From: Adiantum capillus-veneris
Lineage: Eukaryota > Streptophyta > Polypodiopsida > Polypodiales > Pteridaceae
Direction of reading: 5' to 3'
Assembly: GCA_014529385.2 (NCBI GenBank)
Contig: CM043947.1
Span: forward strand, 116,980,087 to 117,044,086
Length of the DNA: 64,000 nucleotides
The position numbers were made by a program, and so were the translations under genes. The notes under the pieces are model-generated. The model ran no database searches, was not told the origin of the DNA, and saw nothing but the letters and a program-made list of their open reading frames with translations. Of the stretch, positions 46,501-60,006 are shown piece after piece. Position 1 is the stretch's first letter. Each line of letters opens with the position of its first letter.

Positions 46501-49500
46501 TGCCTACAATAACACAAAACACTCTTCGAAGGGGAAGGCACCATTTGAGATTGTTGAAGGTGCTGCGAAGGTTTCACCCTTCCTAAGCACAAAAGATAAA
46601 GTTTTTGAAGCTGATGAGTATACGCGCGACTTAGACACGGCTTTTACCGAGGTCCGCAAGGCTTTGCAGAAATCTCAAGAACGACGAAAAAAAGGCAGCG
46701 GATCGCCATCGTCGCAATTTGAAATTGAAGGAGGATGATTGGGTGCTCTTAGTTTTGAGAAGGCACGCCTGAGAAAGAAAAAGGGAAAGGAGAGGCTTTT
46801 TCCAAAGCTTAGTATGCGATACTACGGACCTTTCAAGATCTCCAAAAAGATCAATGATGTCTCCTTCCGACTGAAACTGCCTGACACTTGGAGGATTCAC
46901 AATGCATTTCATGTGAGTCTCTTGAAACCTTTTAAAGGTGATGTGCCTCATCGTTGACGATGGGGAGCCCGATGAGCAACCCTAAGTGGAGGAAAACGAG
47001 GAGATCCTTGTTCCTAAACAGATTTTGGCACATAAGGACACAAAGAATAAGGGTAAAGTAAGAAGGCAGTTCTTGGTTAAATTCAAGAACTATCCTGATT
47101 GGATGCGAAGTGGATGGAGGAGGACCTAGCAGATACTCCTCAGATTGTGAAACTTTACCTCGAAGCTTTTGGTTTAGCATAGTCTATTCCAGATGGAAAA
47201 CAGAATTCAGCTTGGCCGCAGATCTGGTGCAGTGGGATGCACAAGAGGGGAGTTACTCCGCTCCTTTGTCAACAGATGCCTTGATTTTTAGAATACTAGA
47301 GTCATTGATGTCTCTTTGAGCTTCAGAGATACTGAGAGCTGACAGTATTCTGCTATATGACTTTATGAAATGGAATTCCTGAATATGAAACTGATTTGTT
47401 CTTGACTTGTTCTAAGTGCAGAAACTGATAGACGCAATGACTGCAGTAGTTTGGTATAATTGATCTCGAATAGACATGGTTGCAATAGGGGTTAGTCAAT
47501 CGAACATCGATAAGGTTCCGACTGATCTAGATGCGATTGCTAACTACATTGCCGATAAATCATGGTCTAAGATTCGAATGAATGTTGAATGCCATGTGAT
47601 GTCTAGTGATGTCCTGTGATGTGACTGTCGATTGGTACATGTGCTAGATGTGTGTTCCTAGTGCGTAGGTACTAACAGTCAGTGTCTGCTAAGGCAGTTT
47701 ATGGCTTCTGTCTGTTTTGCTGGCGTAATCGAGGGTGATTACAATGCTTTCAAGAGAGGGGTATGTCACAAACTGGTGATGTGGATGGACTACTGGCTGC
47801 CTGTGCGCACACACACACCTGCATGGACCCCGGGGAAGCAGACAAGTTGGGAATGCTAGACGTGGCAGTTGTACGACAGTTTCCGCAAATCACAGAAATG
47901 ATGCCACGTGGCCAAGCTTTACGGATTCCACGATTTACGGCGTGAATTGCGCCAGCTTTTGATCATTGCTTTTTCTACACAATGCAATTAGAGAAGAGAA
48001 AGCCTCTTTGCTTTATTTTCATTAAAGCATAGAGAGAGAGAGAGAGAGAGAACCTTTTGCTTTATTTTCAAAGCTTTTAAATTTTCAGCTTTTGGGGCTC
48101 TGCTTTTTAGCATCCCATGTAAATTCTTTAAATTGGCCTGTGGACTCCCACTCTGGAGAGCATCTGGAGACTGGACCAGAGTCTGAGAGTGAGACCCAAA
48201 GGCCCACTTGAACTTTGAATTGCAGATTAATATAAAAAGAAATACCGAAAGGGGAGCCAGTCTTTGGGGCCAATATCTCTAGGCACGGAACTCTGTCGGG
48301 CCAATGTCGAATAAATTGTGAACTGTGAACTGTTTTGAAGTGGTTATTTGGTGCTGTCGCGGTAGATTCTTGACTTGGAGTGTCCAAGTCTGTTACAAGC
48401 CAAGGGCTCATTCTCTGGCACGCTCCCATGTAAAGGTGCATGGAATGGAGTAACGACCTTGTATTGAGTTGAAACAATATAAAGAAATACCGCAAGGGGC
48501 ACCAACGTTTGGGGCCAGTGCTTTCTTAGGGTGGAACTCCGCCACTCCCCATCTCGTGTGTTGCACATTCTCTCTCTCTCTTTCAGTTCAGTTGTTATTT
48601 GAAGAGCTTAACTTGTTCAATCTGTTCTTTTCCGTTGGCACATGGTGCCTTGCCCATGACAGCCACCACAAGAATGGACTTCCAAGGAGCAATCCAAAAG
48701 AAGAGCCACCCGAGCTCATTGTTCCTGTCAAAGTCATCAAGCCGAAGTGTCCTCAATTGCTGCAATTGCAATTTGGCAATAAAAAGGAAGCAAAGCAATA
48801 TTTCTTGAAGTTCAAGGATCAAGGGACACATGAAGCGGCTTGGGTTAATAGTGGTATTTTTCATCAACTATCCAGATTTACTAGCCTCATACAAGGAGGC
48901 CATGCAGCTCGCCTCCATGAACTAGCCCCCTTGTCCAATTTATTACTAAATCATTTTATAATTTATTTTGTTGGGTTTGGTGGACGGTTTGCCCTACATA
49001 GCCCTTAGTGGATTTATAACCTATAAGCGTCACCTATAAAGGGAGCAGCCAGTCAAGTATTTGATCATCATCAACAAGCGCTCAAGTCAGATCAGCCAGA
49101 GTCAGCAATTCTCAGCCCTAGCGTTTTGGGGTCAGCAAGAGCCAACATTTTTGCAACAAATTCAGCCAGCATTTTGCTTTTCCCAGCCAGCTCTTGCAGT
49201 TGCACATTCAGCTGTAGCGATTTGCCTCCAAGACAACAGATCGGCCCGCAACCAGTGGATCCAGCAGATAAGCCTTAGCGTTTTCAGTTTTTAGCCCTTT
49301 CCATCACCGGAAAGTGGCTTGGATATGTGTTCGTAGTTTTCCCCGTTGCGGTCCGGCACTTCGGCAGCCCATCGAGCCTCCCCTCGGCCATTTTCTCGCC
49401 AGCATCGAGTGCTTCATTTCTGTCCATCATTGGCATCGTCGAGATCTGCGATTTCAGGCAGGCCCTCCTCTCACATTAGGAGCGCAAATCAGCCCCAGAT

Positions 49501-49731
49501 CTACACCGTGGTGGCCATCCACAATCCCACATCAAGAAGGATCCAAAGGTGCATCAAATCAGCCCCGAAGGTGCCTCGTCTTGAGGAGCTACCGCAGCGA
49601 CAATCATCATTCAAGTCAGTAGAGTCTACACTTGAGGCATTGCATGTGTGTACATTCCATTTGCGCAATCAACAGCAAATACCACATCGGCAACGGTGTG
49701 TGGGGCCCTTGAGAGGGTTGGTTGGGACCAT

Positions 49732-49788
<57 letters not shown>

Positions 49789-52700
49789 AGAAGTAAAAAG
49801 AACCATCATAAATGCTAAAAGGAATCACTAAGACAAGGGAAAGAAGTAAAGGATTTGTGGAAGTGTGAAACCTAGATCTTCACAAGTTCAATTTCGTTGC
49901 ACCTTACAAGGGAGGTACCATTGTAAAGCAAGATTGCGATGGTACAAGAGAAAGGTTCTCGCTTGATACAAAAGGGCAAGAAGCTCTCTCTATAGATTTT
50001 TAGGGCTCTCAAAGCATGGATCAATGTGTTTTACAAAGATTGAGGACATCATCAATAGTGAACGGCAACATGTACATAATGTACAAAGAAGTTTGAAGGC
50101 GAATGGTTTTCTAGAAGATAATGAGTGTATTTCAGGTATCTTTGAGCAGGTTTCTTTTGTAGATATTATGGACAAGCTTAGGAGTATAATGGATTCTAGT
50201 GAATCCTGTTGTCACAAATTGGTGACGTGGCTGCCCAATGGCTACCCTGTACAGATACATGGCTGCCCAGTACTCATACACAGACACCCTCCCTTGTGGG
50301 AACTCCCGGAATTGCACGCGTTACAGCGTACGAAACCCCGTAAAATGCGACGCAGAATGCAGAAAAGCGGCCACGTGGCAGCATGCTGTACGGATGCCAG
50401 CTTTTTGCGTGGACAGATTTTTACAGCATTTTGTCTATTGCTTTTGGCTACGCAATTTGCAAGGGAAAGAGTTAGAGAGCCTTTGCTTTATTTTGCTCAA
50501 GAGAGCTTGTGAGAGAGAGAGAACATGCTGTTGATTTTGAAGCTTTTGGGCTCTGCTTTTGGCATCCCTTGTAAACCCTTTAAATAAGTGGGCAAGCTTC
50601 CCACTTCTCAAAGCATTTGGACGCAGAGTCTGAGAGTGAGAGCCTCCCACTCACTTGTACGTTTGCAACAGATTAATACAAAAAGAAATACCGAAAGGGG
50701 CGCCAGTCTTTGGGGCCAATATCTCTAGGCACGGAACTCCATCAGGCCAGTGTCGAATCAATTGTGAACTGTGAACTATTTTGAAGTGAATTCTTGTGGT
50801 GTTGCAGTAGATTCTCGACTTGGAGTGTCCAAGTCTATTACAGTGGTATCAGAGCACGGCCGATTTCTCTTCTACGGGAAATCCGATCCTTTCTACGCGG
50901 CACTTATGGCTTCAGACAAAGCTCAGTCGACTTCCTCTGCATTCGGAGATGCGGTCACGCGAATACGGCCCGCCTCGGCCTACTCAGGCGGAGCTCGAAG
51001 AGATGGAGCGTCGACGATTGATCAGCGATGCAACGAAGATGATGCTACATTTTGCAAAGGACCCGAAATTTACAAAATTTATGAGCCAAACCTCCTTTGA
51101 CGAGGTGCACTCACACTAGCGGCAGACCACAGAACCACCCCTCAAACCGGCCCTAAAGAAACCTCCTACTCCAAGGATGTATACAGAGCAAGAATTAGAA
51201 GAGGTGGTTGATGCACGAATTGCTCAGCTTTTTGACGCACAGAACGAAGCAGAGAAGCACGACAAAAAGCAGAAGAAAGGCGTTGGCTTCCCGGGTTATT
51301 TGGGTCGTCATTCTACATTTGCGGCAAGAAAACAGAAGAAGCGTGTTTGATTTGAAGGAGTACCCAGTTCTTCTTCTTCTGACAGTACTTCTAGCTCTTC
51401 TGACTCGAGCGAAGAAGACAGAAAAGGCAAAAAGCGAAACAAAAAGCAAAGCTTCAGAAAGGGCAAGAAAAAGACAAAGAAGCCTAAATCTCGCCCAGTG
51501 ATTCACAGTTCTACAGAGGACTCGTCTTCGGATAGTTCAGACTCTAACGACAGTAGCTTTTATGCAAAGAAGAAGAATTTTTATAAAGCCAACCAGTATG
51601 ACTTTCTGAAAGAAAGTCCGAGAGTTTTAAGGAAGGTGTACAGTCAATTAAATTTGACATGTTTTATGGTTATAGAGATGCTTCGAAGGCTTTGTCTTTC
51701 ATACAGCAGTTTGACATAGCTTTCTCTGGAGGGCATTACTCAAAGCACTCCAAGATTCGACGAGCTGCTCGAACTTGGTGGTCCACGCTTCTATTAAACA
51801 AGACAACGCCAGTTAAATGGCTGAAATTAAAAAGGCTTTTTACTTCTTCTTGGCTAACTCGAGAGTACGAACGCGACATACGAACTGCTTGAAACCATCT
51901 TTAGATGACCAAGAAGGATACAGTGGACGCTTATTGCGAGAGATTCTGGAGCTCTTTTCTACCCGCCTCTTCATTTAAGAAGATCTTGTTCAAAGAACAG
52001 ATTGAGCGGTTTACCTTGGGTCTTCCTACAGAGATCCGAGATCACTGCTTAGAACAAAAGTCAGCTTCCATTCAGGAACTGATGAGTCATGCGAAACGGA
52101 GTTTTGCCATTCATTTAGGCAGTTTGACCTACCCCACAGATGAAATCGTGATGCAAAGGACCAAACAAACTTCGAAAAATGAAATCTGCCACGTCATCAG
52201 GTTTTTTGTGTGAGTGCGGGTCCTGCTTTATTTTAATCCTTTATGTCACTTGGGGCACCATCGAACAGGGTCCCCATAAGTTGGTAGGACTTTTTCTGTT
52301 ACTTGTTCTTCTTAGGGTTTAGGCCCCTAGGCCAACATCTGCAAGTTGGCTCCCTTCTTTTAGGCTTTGACACGTCAGCAGTTTGTTACATCCCCCACCG
52401 CCGCCGCCGCCTGGGTACAATGGCTAGAGCCTGTATGGGCGGCATCCTTAGTAGAATCTTCCGATGTTGCAAAGTTTTCAATCATCCCTGAACACATGTT
52501 GCCCCCTCCTCGGGCACTAGAAAGTACAAGAGCTTCCAACCGACAACCCTCTCAGCCTTCTGTTCCTATTGGGGGAGTCTTTAGGAACATGGTGCAATCT
52601 TCTGACCCTGATCCAGTGCAACCGCCTCTACCACCACCGCCACCTAGGTACAATGGCTAGAGCGTGTACGGATATCAGCGTTGTGGGAAATGAAAATGAA

Positions 52701-55700
52701 AACGGAAACAGAAACAAAAACGCCACAATTTTCAAAGGTTGAAACGGGGAAACACCATGTTAGCAATCATTAATCTAGAAAAATCATACAATTGTGGACC
52801 ACATACAAAACAATTATTCAACACAATATCAAAGGACCAAAGTTGGATTATAATTTTCATCGTTCAAATGCATTATAACAACCTTACTAGGCTAAGCAAC
52901 CCAAAACCGTTCTGAAACGCCTTGTGGTAGACTTTTCGGAAAATCTTAGACATTTTGGAATGGGAAACGTGTTTCAGGAGGTTAATATGGTGTTTCGGTG
53001 TTCCCCACATCCCAAGGGGGCGTTTCGAGGTGTTTCTCGCAACCATGATGAATATCCCTAATATCCACATCCGCGGTTTGCGCCTAATCAACCAAAGGAT
53101 TTCAAGGGTGGCGGCACGACAATCAAATTTCTCACTTTTTCCGAAGTGAAAGATTGGAAGAAAACCTTGCAGTTCCTACAACAATTAGACAATAATTATG
53201 TTTTGAGGAACTACAATGTCACGTGACACATCCAACCCAATGTGTCCGTGGACAAGCTACAGCATAGCAAGGGTTCAGTCAGTCCAATCAGTCTAGATCA
53301 GGAGTGATCTAGCACTTTTGTGAGTCTATTCATAGACCATGCATGCCCAGTCACTTAGCATAGATGCATATCCTCTGGTTGCACACAGCATGATCATCAG
53401 AATTCCCATCAGAATCCATCACATTCAGTTAGGGGAATTTTCCAGAGCATTTAGCCTATTTTCCCTATTTTTGGTATTTTCACTTATTACTTTTAAGTGA
53501 CTTTCCAACAAAAGTAGGTAGGGCAATTTTGCTAAGTTAATATATAAGCAAACCCAAGTTAGCACTAAATGGCAGAAGAGGCAGCAGGAGCTCCCCGCTC
53601 AACAGGCGTCTTTCCAACAGAACCCATCAAGAACCATCATTCCCCTTGGCCTTTTTGGATTTCCCATCCTCGCCTACACTCAGACCTGGCGTTTTCAGCA
53701 TTGCCTTGATCGCCATCACCCCCAGCATCCCAGCATTCGCAGATTCCCCATGATCGCCATCAAGTCCCAGTTTTGCTAGCGTTTTCCATTTCAGCCCATC
53801 AGCGTTTTTGGACTCCCTCAAGCCTAGCGTTTTTGCTAAGGACCTAAGTCAGCCAGCGTTAGTGGTTTTCAGCCATTGCCGCGTAAGAGAGGCAGTGTTT
53901 TCAGCCCTATGGAACAGCAGTAGAATCGGCCCAAGTTGGTTGCAGAAGAACCTCCATTTTCAGCAATGAAAACGCAGCCAAAACAGTCATTTTCAACCAC
54001 CGAAACAGTCCCGAAATTCAGCAAATAGAAGACCACAGATTTCAGCCCTAAAGTCGTCGTCGTCGTCATCGGCATAGTCCCAAGTTGCATCAGTCCATTG
54101 CATACGCATTGTACCACTTTGTGCAATCAAAAGTAGACAACTCTCGCCGACGAGAGTGGGACCTTCGGGGGAGGGTTTTACAACGTCTCTAGTGTCGTAT
54201 CTCTCTTCTCTCTTTCTCTCAGTCTCATACACTTGCACGCACAGTGTCCATTCACTTTGTTTGTGAGCATAGCACTTTCCATTAAGAACGGAAGGCTCTC
54301 CCTTCCATAAGAACTAAAAGGAACCTTGAGCAGAGTTCGGAGCACTCATCTTGAGCAAAGCACAAACAATCATTCCGCTGCACCTAACATTGGTATCAAA
54401 GCTTTGGCAGTGTTCTGTATCACTCAAGGAAAGAACCACAAGAATTTTTTTGCTTGTTGAGGTCGCACGAACCCAAGTTTACTTGGGCATGTCGATTCCT
54501 CATCGTGTTTTGTTGAAGAGTGACAGGAATCCCAAGAAAGAAGGGCTTGTCCAACCTCCCTTGTGTCTCTTTTCACTCATTAAGAGCGGACCGTGCACTT
54601 AGCGGCCGGCCAATCGACGTGAGGTGGGAAAAAGCAACTTTGGTGTGAGCACAAGGCCGCCAAGGGGTGCATCCGCAGAAAGGAGTAGAACTCGGGTGAA
54701 GAGAAGATCCTTCTCAAACGCGGTTTGCAAGCGAAAGAAAACCTCAAGAACTCAAGACCCACAAGAACCCAAGTTCCTCGTGAACTTAAGAACCCAAGGG
54801 CCAAGACCCCCAAGAACCACAAGAACCCACGATTGCAAAATGGTCATCACTCGAAGCGGAATGGATACTTCGCTTGGAGGTGATGAGCATGAGAGAGGCG
54901 AAGAAGAATTTTCCCCACCATGAGGTTTTTCCGACCCTCCCCCTTTTCCATCTATGACAAGGTTTGCACTAACTCCTATGGAGGCTTTCGACAAGAGGAT
55001 GATGGACAAGAAGTTAGAACACAAAGCAAGAGATGTCGAACGAGAAGCAGAAAGAAAAGCCTACGAAGAAGACATGGCAGCCATAGAGCGCCAGTACCAA
55101 GAAAGAATGGCAGCCATAGCGCGTAAGAGCGAGCAAGCACGCTTGGAAGCCAAAGCAAGACAAGTAGAATACGACCGCAAGACCACAGCAAGAATGCAAG
55201 CGATGTTTCGACTCTTTTCTCAAATGCAGGCATAGATTCAACAAGATCGGGAAAAGGAGACTCTCTCAGTCTCTTCTTCTCCAAAGCATGATACACAGGA
55301 TTTGCATGATTGTGTGAAGCATGATGATGATTTGATTGACAATGACTTACATGATGTTTTGAACGACAACGATAAGCACAATGATTTGCATGATGATAAG
55401 CATGATGATTTGATTGGCAATGATTTGCATGACGAATTGGATGACAAAGACAAGCATGATGATTTGCATGATCAAGATGTGATTTCTCACAAGCATGATG
55501 AGTTGCATGAAGATGATGTGATTGTTCACAAAGATGAGGTGCTAGTGGATGCTTTTTCTAGCGAAGCTAACCTCGTGCCAGATTCAATCAATCACGAAAA
55601 AGCGATCTTGGCTCTCGAGCCTTTGTCCAAAGAACCCTCACAGGAAGTATTATGTGTTCGCATGATTGATAGGCACGCATTGTTCAAGTATCTCATTCGT

Positions 55701-58700
55701 GATCGTTTCCTGTATTTTAGTCACCATCTTTATGTGATCCCTTTTTCTAGGCATGACATATTGTATGTTGAGCACGTTTCTCTCATGGATGAGCACGAAT
55801 GTATGCGGATTGTTCATGAAAAGCTGAAAGTTTGTATGTAAGGAAGTCACATTCCATGTCTCTTCCTTGGCATGACAGTTTCCGAACGAGCACATGAAAG
55901 TATGAGCACCAAGCATGGGCATTTCCGTTGTGAATTGCCACAGTTGATTGCTCTAGATCCAAAGAATGATAAGATTCGATCTCATTGTTTGCATGTGTTT
56001 GATGAACAGGTTGTCACTCCGCCCCTATGTTCATCTACATTGCATACATAGTCTTTAGCGAAGACAAGATTTTTTCCACTCACTTTACACGGAATGGGTA
56101 TGTTCATGGTTTTGTGTTGGAAATGGTTTCAGGAATTTTCAGCCATGGAAATTCTTGAAGAAGAAAGAAGCATGACTATCGACGAAGTAAAAGCATTGAA
56201 GGAGCCACAAAAGACTTTGTGTCGCTTTCGGCGCGGCCCAAAGAAGCAAGCGTTGCAGACCTTTATGAAGTTCAAGTACCGCACGACCCACACACCAGAG
56301 TGGGCCGGCGAAGCGTCCCTTCCAGGATTCCGGATGCTATTGGCGATCTCCCTCGACGCCATACAGTTTGGTACCAATACCTCACTTTGAAAAGGAGGGG
56401 ATGTCACGTGACACATCCAACCCTATGTGTCCGGGGACAAGCTACAGCATAGCAAGGGTTCAATCAGTCCAGTCAGTCTAAATTAGAAGTGATCTGGCAC
56501 TTTTGTGAGTCTATTCGTAGACCATGCATGCCCAATCACTTAGCATAGATGCATATCCTCTAGTTGCACACAGCATGATCAAGTTAGGGGAATTTTCCAG
56601 TGCATTTAGCCTATTTTCCCTATTTTTGGTATTTTCACTTATTATTTTTAAGTGACTTTCCAACAAAAGTAGGTAGGGCAATTTTGCTAAGTTAATATAT
56701 AAGCAAACCCAAGTTAGCACTAAATGGCAGAAGAGGCAGCAGGAGCTCCTCGCTCAACAGGAGTCTTCTCAGCAGAACCCATCAAGAACCATCATTCCCC
56801 TTGGCCTTTTTGGATTTCCCATCCTCGCCTACACTCATACCTGGCGTTTTCATCATTGCCTTGATCGCCATCACCCCCAGCATCCCAACGTTTGCAAATT
56901 CCCCATGATCGCCATCAAGTCCCAGTTTTGCTAGCGTTTTCCATTTCAGCCCATCAGTGTTTCTGGACTCCCTCAAGCCTAGCGTTTTTGCTAAGGACCT
57001 AAGTCAGCCAGCGTTAGTGGTTTTCAGCCATTGCCACGTTAGAGAGGCAGCGTTTTCAGCCCTATGGAACAGCAGTAGAATCAGCCCAAGTTGGTCGCAG
57101 AGAACCTCCATTTTCAGCCATGAAAACGCAACCAAAACAGTCATTTTCAGCCACCGAAACAGTCCCGAAATTCAGCAAATAGAAGACCACAGATTTCAGC
57201 CCTAAAGTCGTCGTCATCATCACCGTCGTCGTCATCGGCATAGTCCCAAGTTGCATCAGTCCATTGCATACGCATTGTACCACTTTGTGCAATCAAAAGT
57301 AGACCACTCTTGCCGACAAGAGTGGGGCCTTCGGAGGAGGGTTTTACAACGTCTCTAGTGTCGTATCGCTCTTCTCTCTTTCTCTCAGTCTCATACACTT
57401 GCACGCACAGTGTCCATTCACTTTGTTTGTGATCATAGCACTTTCCATTAAGAACGGAAGGCTCTCCCTTCCATAAGAACTAAAAGGAACCTTGAGCACA
57501 GTTCGGAGCACTCATCTTGAGCAAAGCGCAAACAATCATTCTGCTGCACCTAACATACACCGGAGAATCAAAGGTTTCTCGAACTGCAGGATTTCTCAAA
57601 GATAATGCTATGCAATGGTGGAGTCCAATCGCTACACAATCCCATGCTCCAAGGACTTGGCAAGCTTTCAAGACTATTTTTGCTCACAGTTATACGAGCT
57701 CCCTGTTTGAAGTCCAAATTTTGTCAAAATGGGGAAACTTGAAAATGCTTGCCACAAAGACTATGGAAGACTACAACCAAAGGTTTCTCGACGTCTACCT
57801 TGCGGTGTCTTTCTTCAAGTTGATTCCCTTGTAGGACCAATGCGAGCAATATACCACTAGATTGCCCTTACCTTTGCAAGAATACTATTTCTCTTAACAA
57901 GTATCGACAATGCAAGAGCTTATGGACCATGCTACGGTCAGCTACAAGCTTATGAAAGGGAAGCTAGAGTTTCATACAGACGAACTCCAGCAACCAATCA
58001 GAACTCTAGGCAACAACGAACAATCAGAACTCTAGGCAACAACGAACAATCAGAACTCTAGGCAACAACGAACAAACCCCCGGGAATCCCGTGAAAGTCA
58101 ACCTCAAAGGCCTCATTTGACACAACGTCAACGAGAAACCCTGTTACAAGAAGGCCGATGCTTTGAATGTTTTGAGACAAGGCATACTTACAATTCTTAA
58201 CCTCACAAAGCCAAGACATCCTTAGAGCAACCTCCAGCTCCAAGATTAGATAGACCCAAAGGACCACCTCCGGCTAAGAGAGCTAGACCTACTATTGGAC
58301 TTGTACCTAATATTTATGGCATTAATGTTGAAAGTTTGAATGAATTGTGCAGAGCTTATGAAAAATTCAACGGCTTGAAAGCCCTGATCTTCATTGAGCT
58401 ACCGATAATTTCATCCATCTTGACTTCCTCAAGCAGATGGACTTTGATTACGATTCCCAAGGTGGAGAACTTGAAGCCGAGCTAGCCACAGGCCAAACTC
58501 AGAAAGTGGTACCTCTCATTGGTGCTCTTCCAGTAACCATCCAAGGATACCATGGAAAAGCAGATTTCCACATCGTGAAGTTGGGCAATTGCGACACTCT
58601 TGGGCATGCCTTGGCACGACAAGAATGATGCATCACTCCAGATTTGAAACCGTACGATCGCTTTGATACAAAAGGACAAGCTAGTCGTCCTCAAAGTTCG

Positions 58701-59908
58701 ACTTTCCGAGCAAAACCCTGAATGAATTTTTCTACCTGCTTTGTATTTAGATACCTTTTGAACTTTGTTTGAAAAAGTATTGTTTGAAATTTGTTTGAAA
58801 TGGATTGTATTTGTTTTAACCTATCTTGGTGCCCATTTAAGAATTGCTTGACTCTGATTTTAATACTGATTTGTGACTTACTCTTGAGAGGAGTACTGAA
58901 GAGAAGAATTGAAGTTTGATCATGTCTAAAACCTCAGAACGATGCAGACCAGGTGTCTGGAGACCATTTCGTTGTATGTTGGAAAACCTCTGAACGATGC
59001 ACACCGGGTGTCTGGGGAGCCTTTAGTTGTATATTCGAAACCTCCAAGCAACACAGGATGCGGTCTTGAGAGCGTTTGGTTGTATCAGCCCTCTAAGCTC
59101 ATGGCCCGAACCTTTTTAGGTTATTTGCGAGGAGAGTGAGGAGGTAGTCGTTGAGTAGCTTCATGCCTAAGACCATCTATCTTGGAAGGAGTGCTCAACG
59201 GCAGTGTTTGTTGTGTCTTATCGCATGCATATGTGAGCATTTGTGTTGCATTGTGATGTGTCAACCACTGAATATTCCTAATTGGGTGAGATTGCCTAGG
59301 TAAGGGATTCTAATGCATAGACACGTTACAAATCAGCGTGGTCTAGGTGTGATGGCTAATTTTGCTACGCCAGAATATCAAGAGCTCCGGTATGGAATGA
59401 GAAAACCCAATGAAACTTGGATATTTTGACCTAACTTGATACTCTTCTTTCAAGAAGGGCGGATGTCACAAACTGTTGATGTGTCAAGCCATTGAAGGCC
59501 CGACCGGGTTAGGACTCCCCGGGCCTAATCATAGCCAACCTGAATACTATGCTCCACCACCAAAAGATAGTTACTCGCAAGTGCAGCAACCGGGGAGTGG
59601 GTTTGGAATGGCTCGGGCAATTTCCTGGTGCAGCAGATGTGATAGGTGGAAAAGGCCGTATGCAGATGCTGAAGGCAACAGGTAGCAAGCAGCAGCTGGT
59701 GCATAAACACTGCAGGGAAGCAGCTGGCACGCAAACTCTGCAGGGCAGCAACTGGTGCGCAAATTCACAGCACGCAGCCGGCGGACAGCACACAGTAGGC
59801 CTGAAGCAGGTAGCTGGTGGCAACGTGCATCAGCGGGTAGCAGTTACAGGCAGCACATGCAATTTTGGCAACCAAAGTTACCCATGGCAAACAGGTTGGC
59901 CTACGGCA

Positions 59909-60006
<98 letters not shown>

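Larger units (their letters stand above)
40261..48397 (+). mobile_element. Gypsy-2, chromodomain Ty3/gypsy element with solo-LTR insert
   Basis: Bounded by TGTCACAAACTGGTGA and TCTGTTACA and by a perfect target duplication AGCCA (40256-40260 and 48398-48402). Order is LTR (677 bp), primer site, gag, protease, RT split by a foreign solo LTR, RNase H, integrase, chromodomain, purine tract, LTR (634 bp). The chromodomain at the end of pol places it among chromoviruses. It is inserted in another LTR inside SR intron 1, antisense to the SR gene. Most domains are damaged. Confidence 0.94.
50210..52185 (+). mobile_element. Gypsy-2b, truncated sister copy of Gypsy-2
   Basis: It begins with a 633-bp LTR (50210-50842, TGTCACAAATTGGTGACG to TCTATTACA) and the same primer site (50844-50855), then gag only. 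It stops inside gag at 52185, where a reverse-oriented LTR piece begins. Protease, RT and integrase are absent, so it cannot be autonomous. No 3' LTR lies beside it. Confidence 0.9.
53217..57555 (+). mobile_element. Gypsy-3, non-autonomous LTR retrotransposon
   Basis: LTRs of 1173 bp (53217-54389) and 1154 bp (56402-57555) enclose only 2.0 kb of internal DNA. The ends are TGTCACGTGACACATCC and GCTGCACCTAACA. The flanks read TACAA (53212-53216) and TACAC (57556-57560), a target duplication with one mismatch; the interrupted gag frame supports the site. A TTGGTATCAAAGC primer site and an AAAAGGAGGGGA purine tract are present. There is no RT, RNase H or integrase, so it must use enzymes of another element. 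A solo LTR of the same family lies at 43363-44576. Confidence 0.92.

Noticed and set aside
55238-55529. Minus-strand ORFs rich in Ser/Cys/Lys or Ile/Met
   Set aside because: Antisense shadows of the Asp/His-rich ORF.
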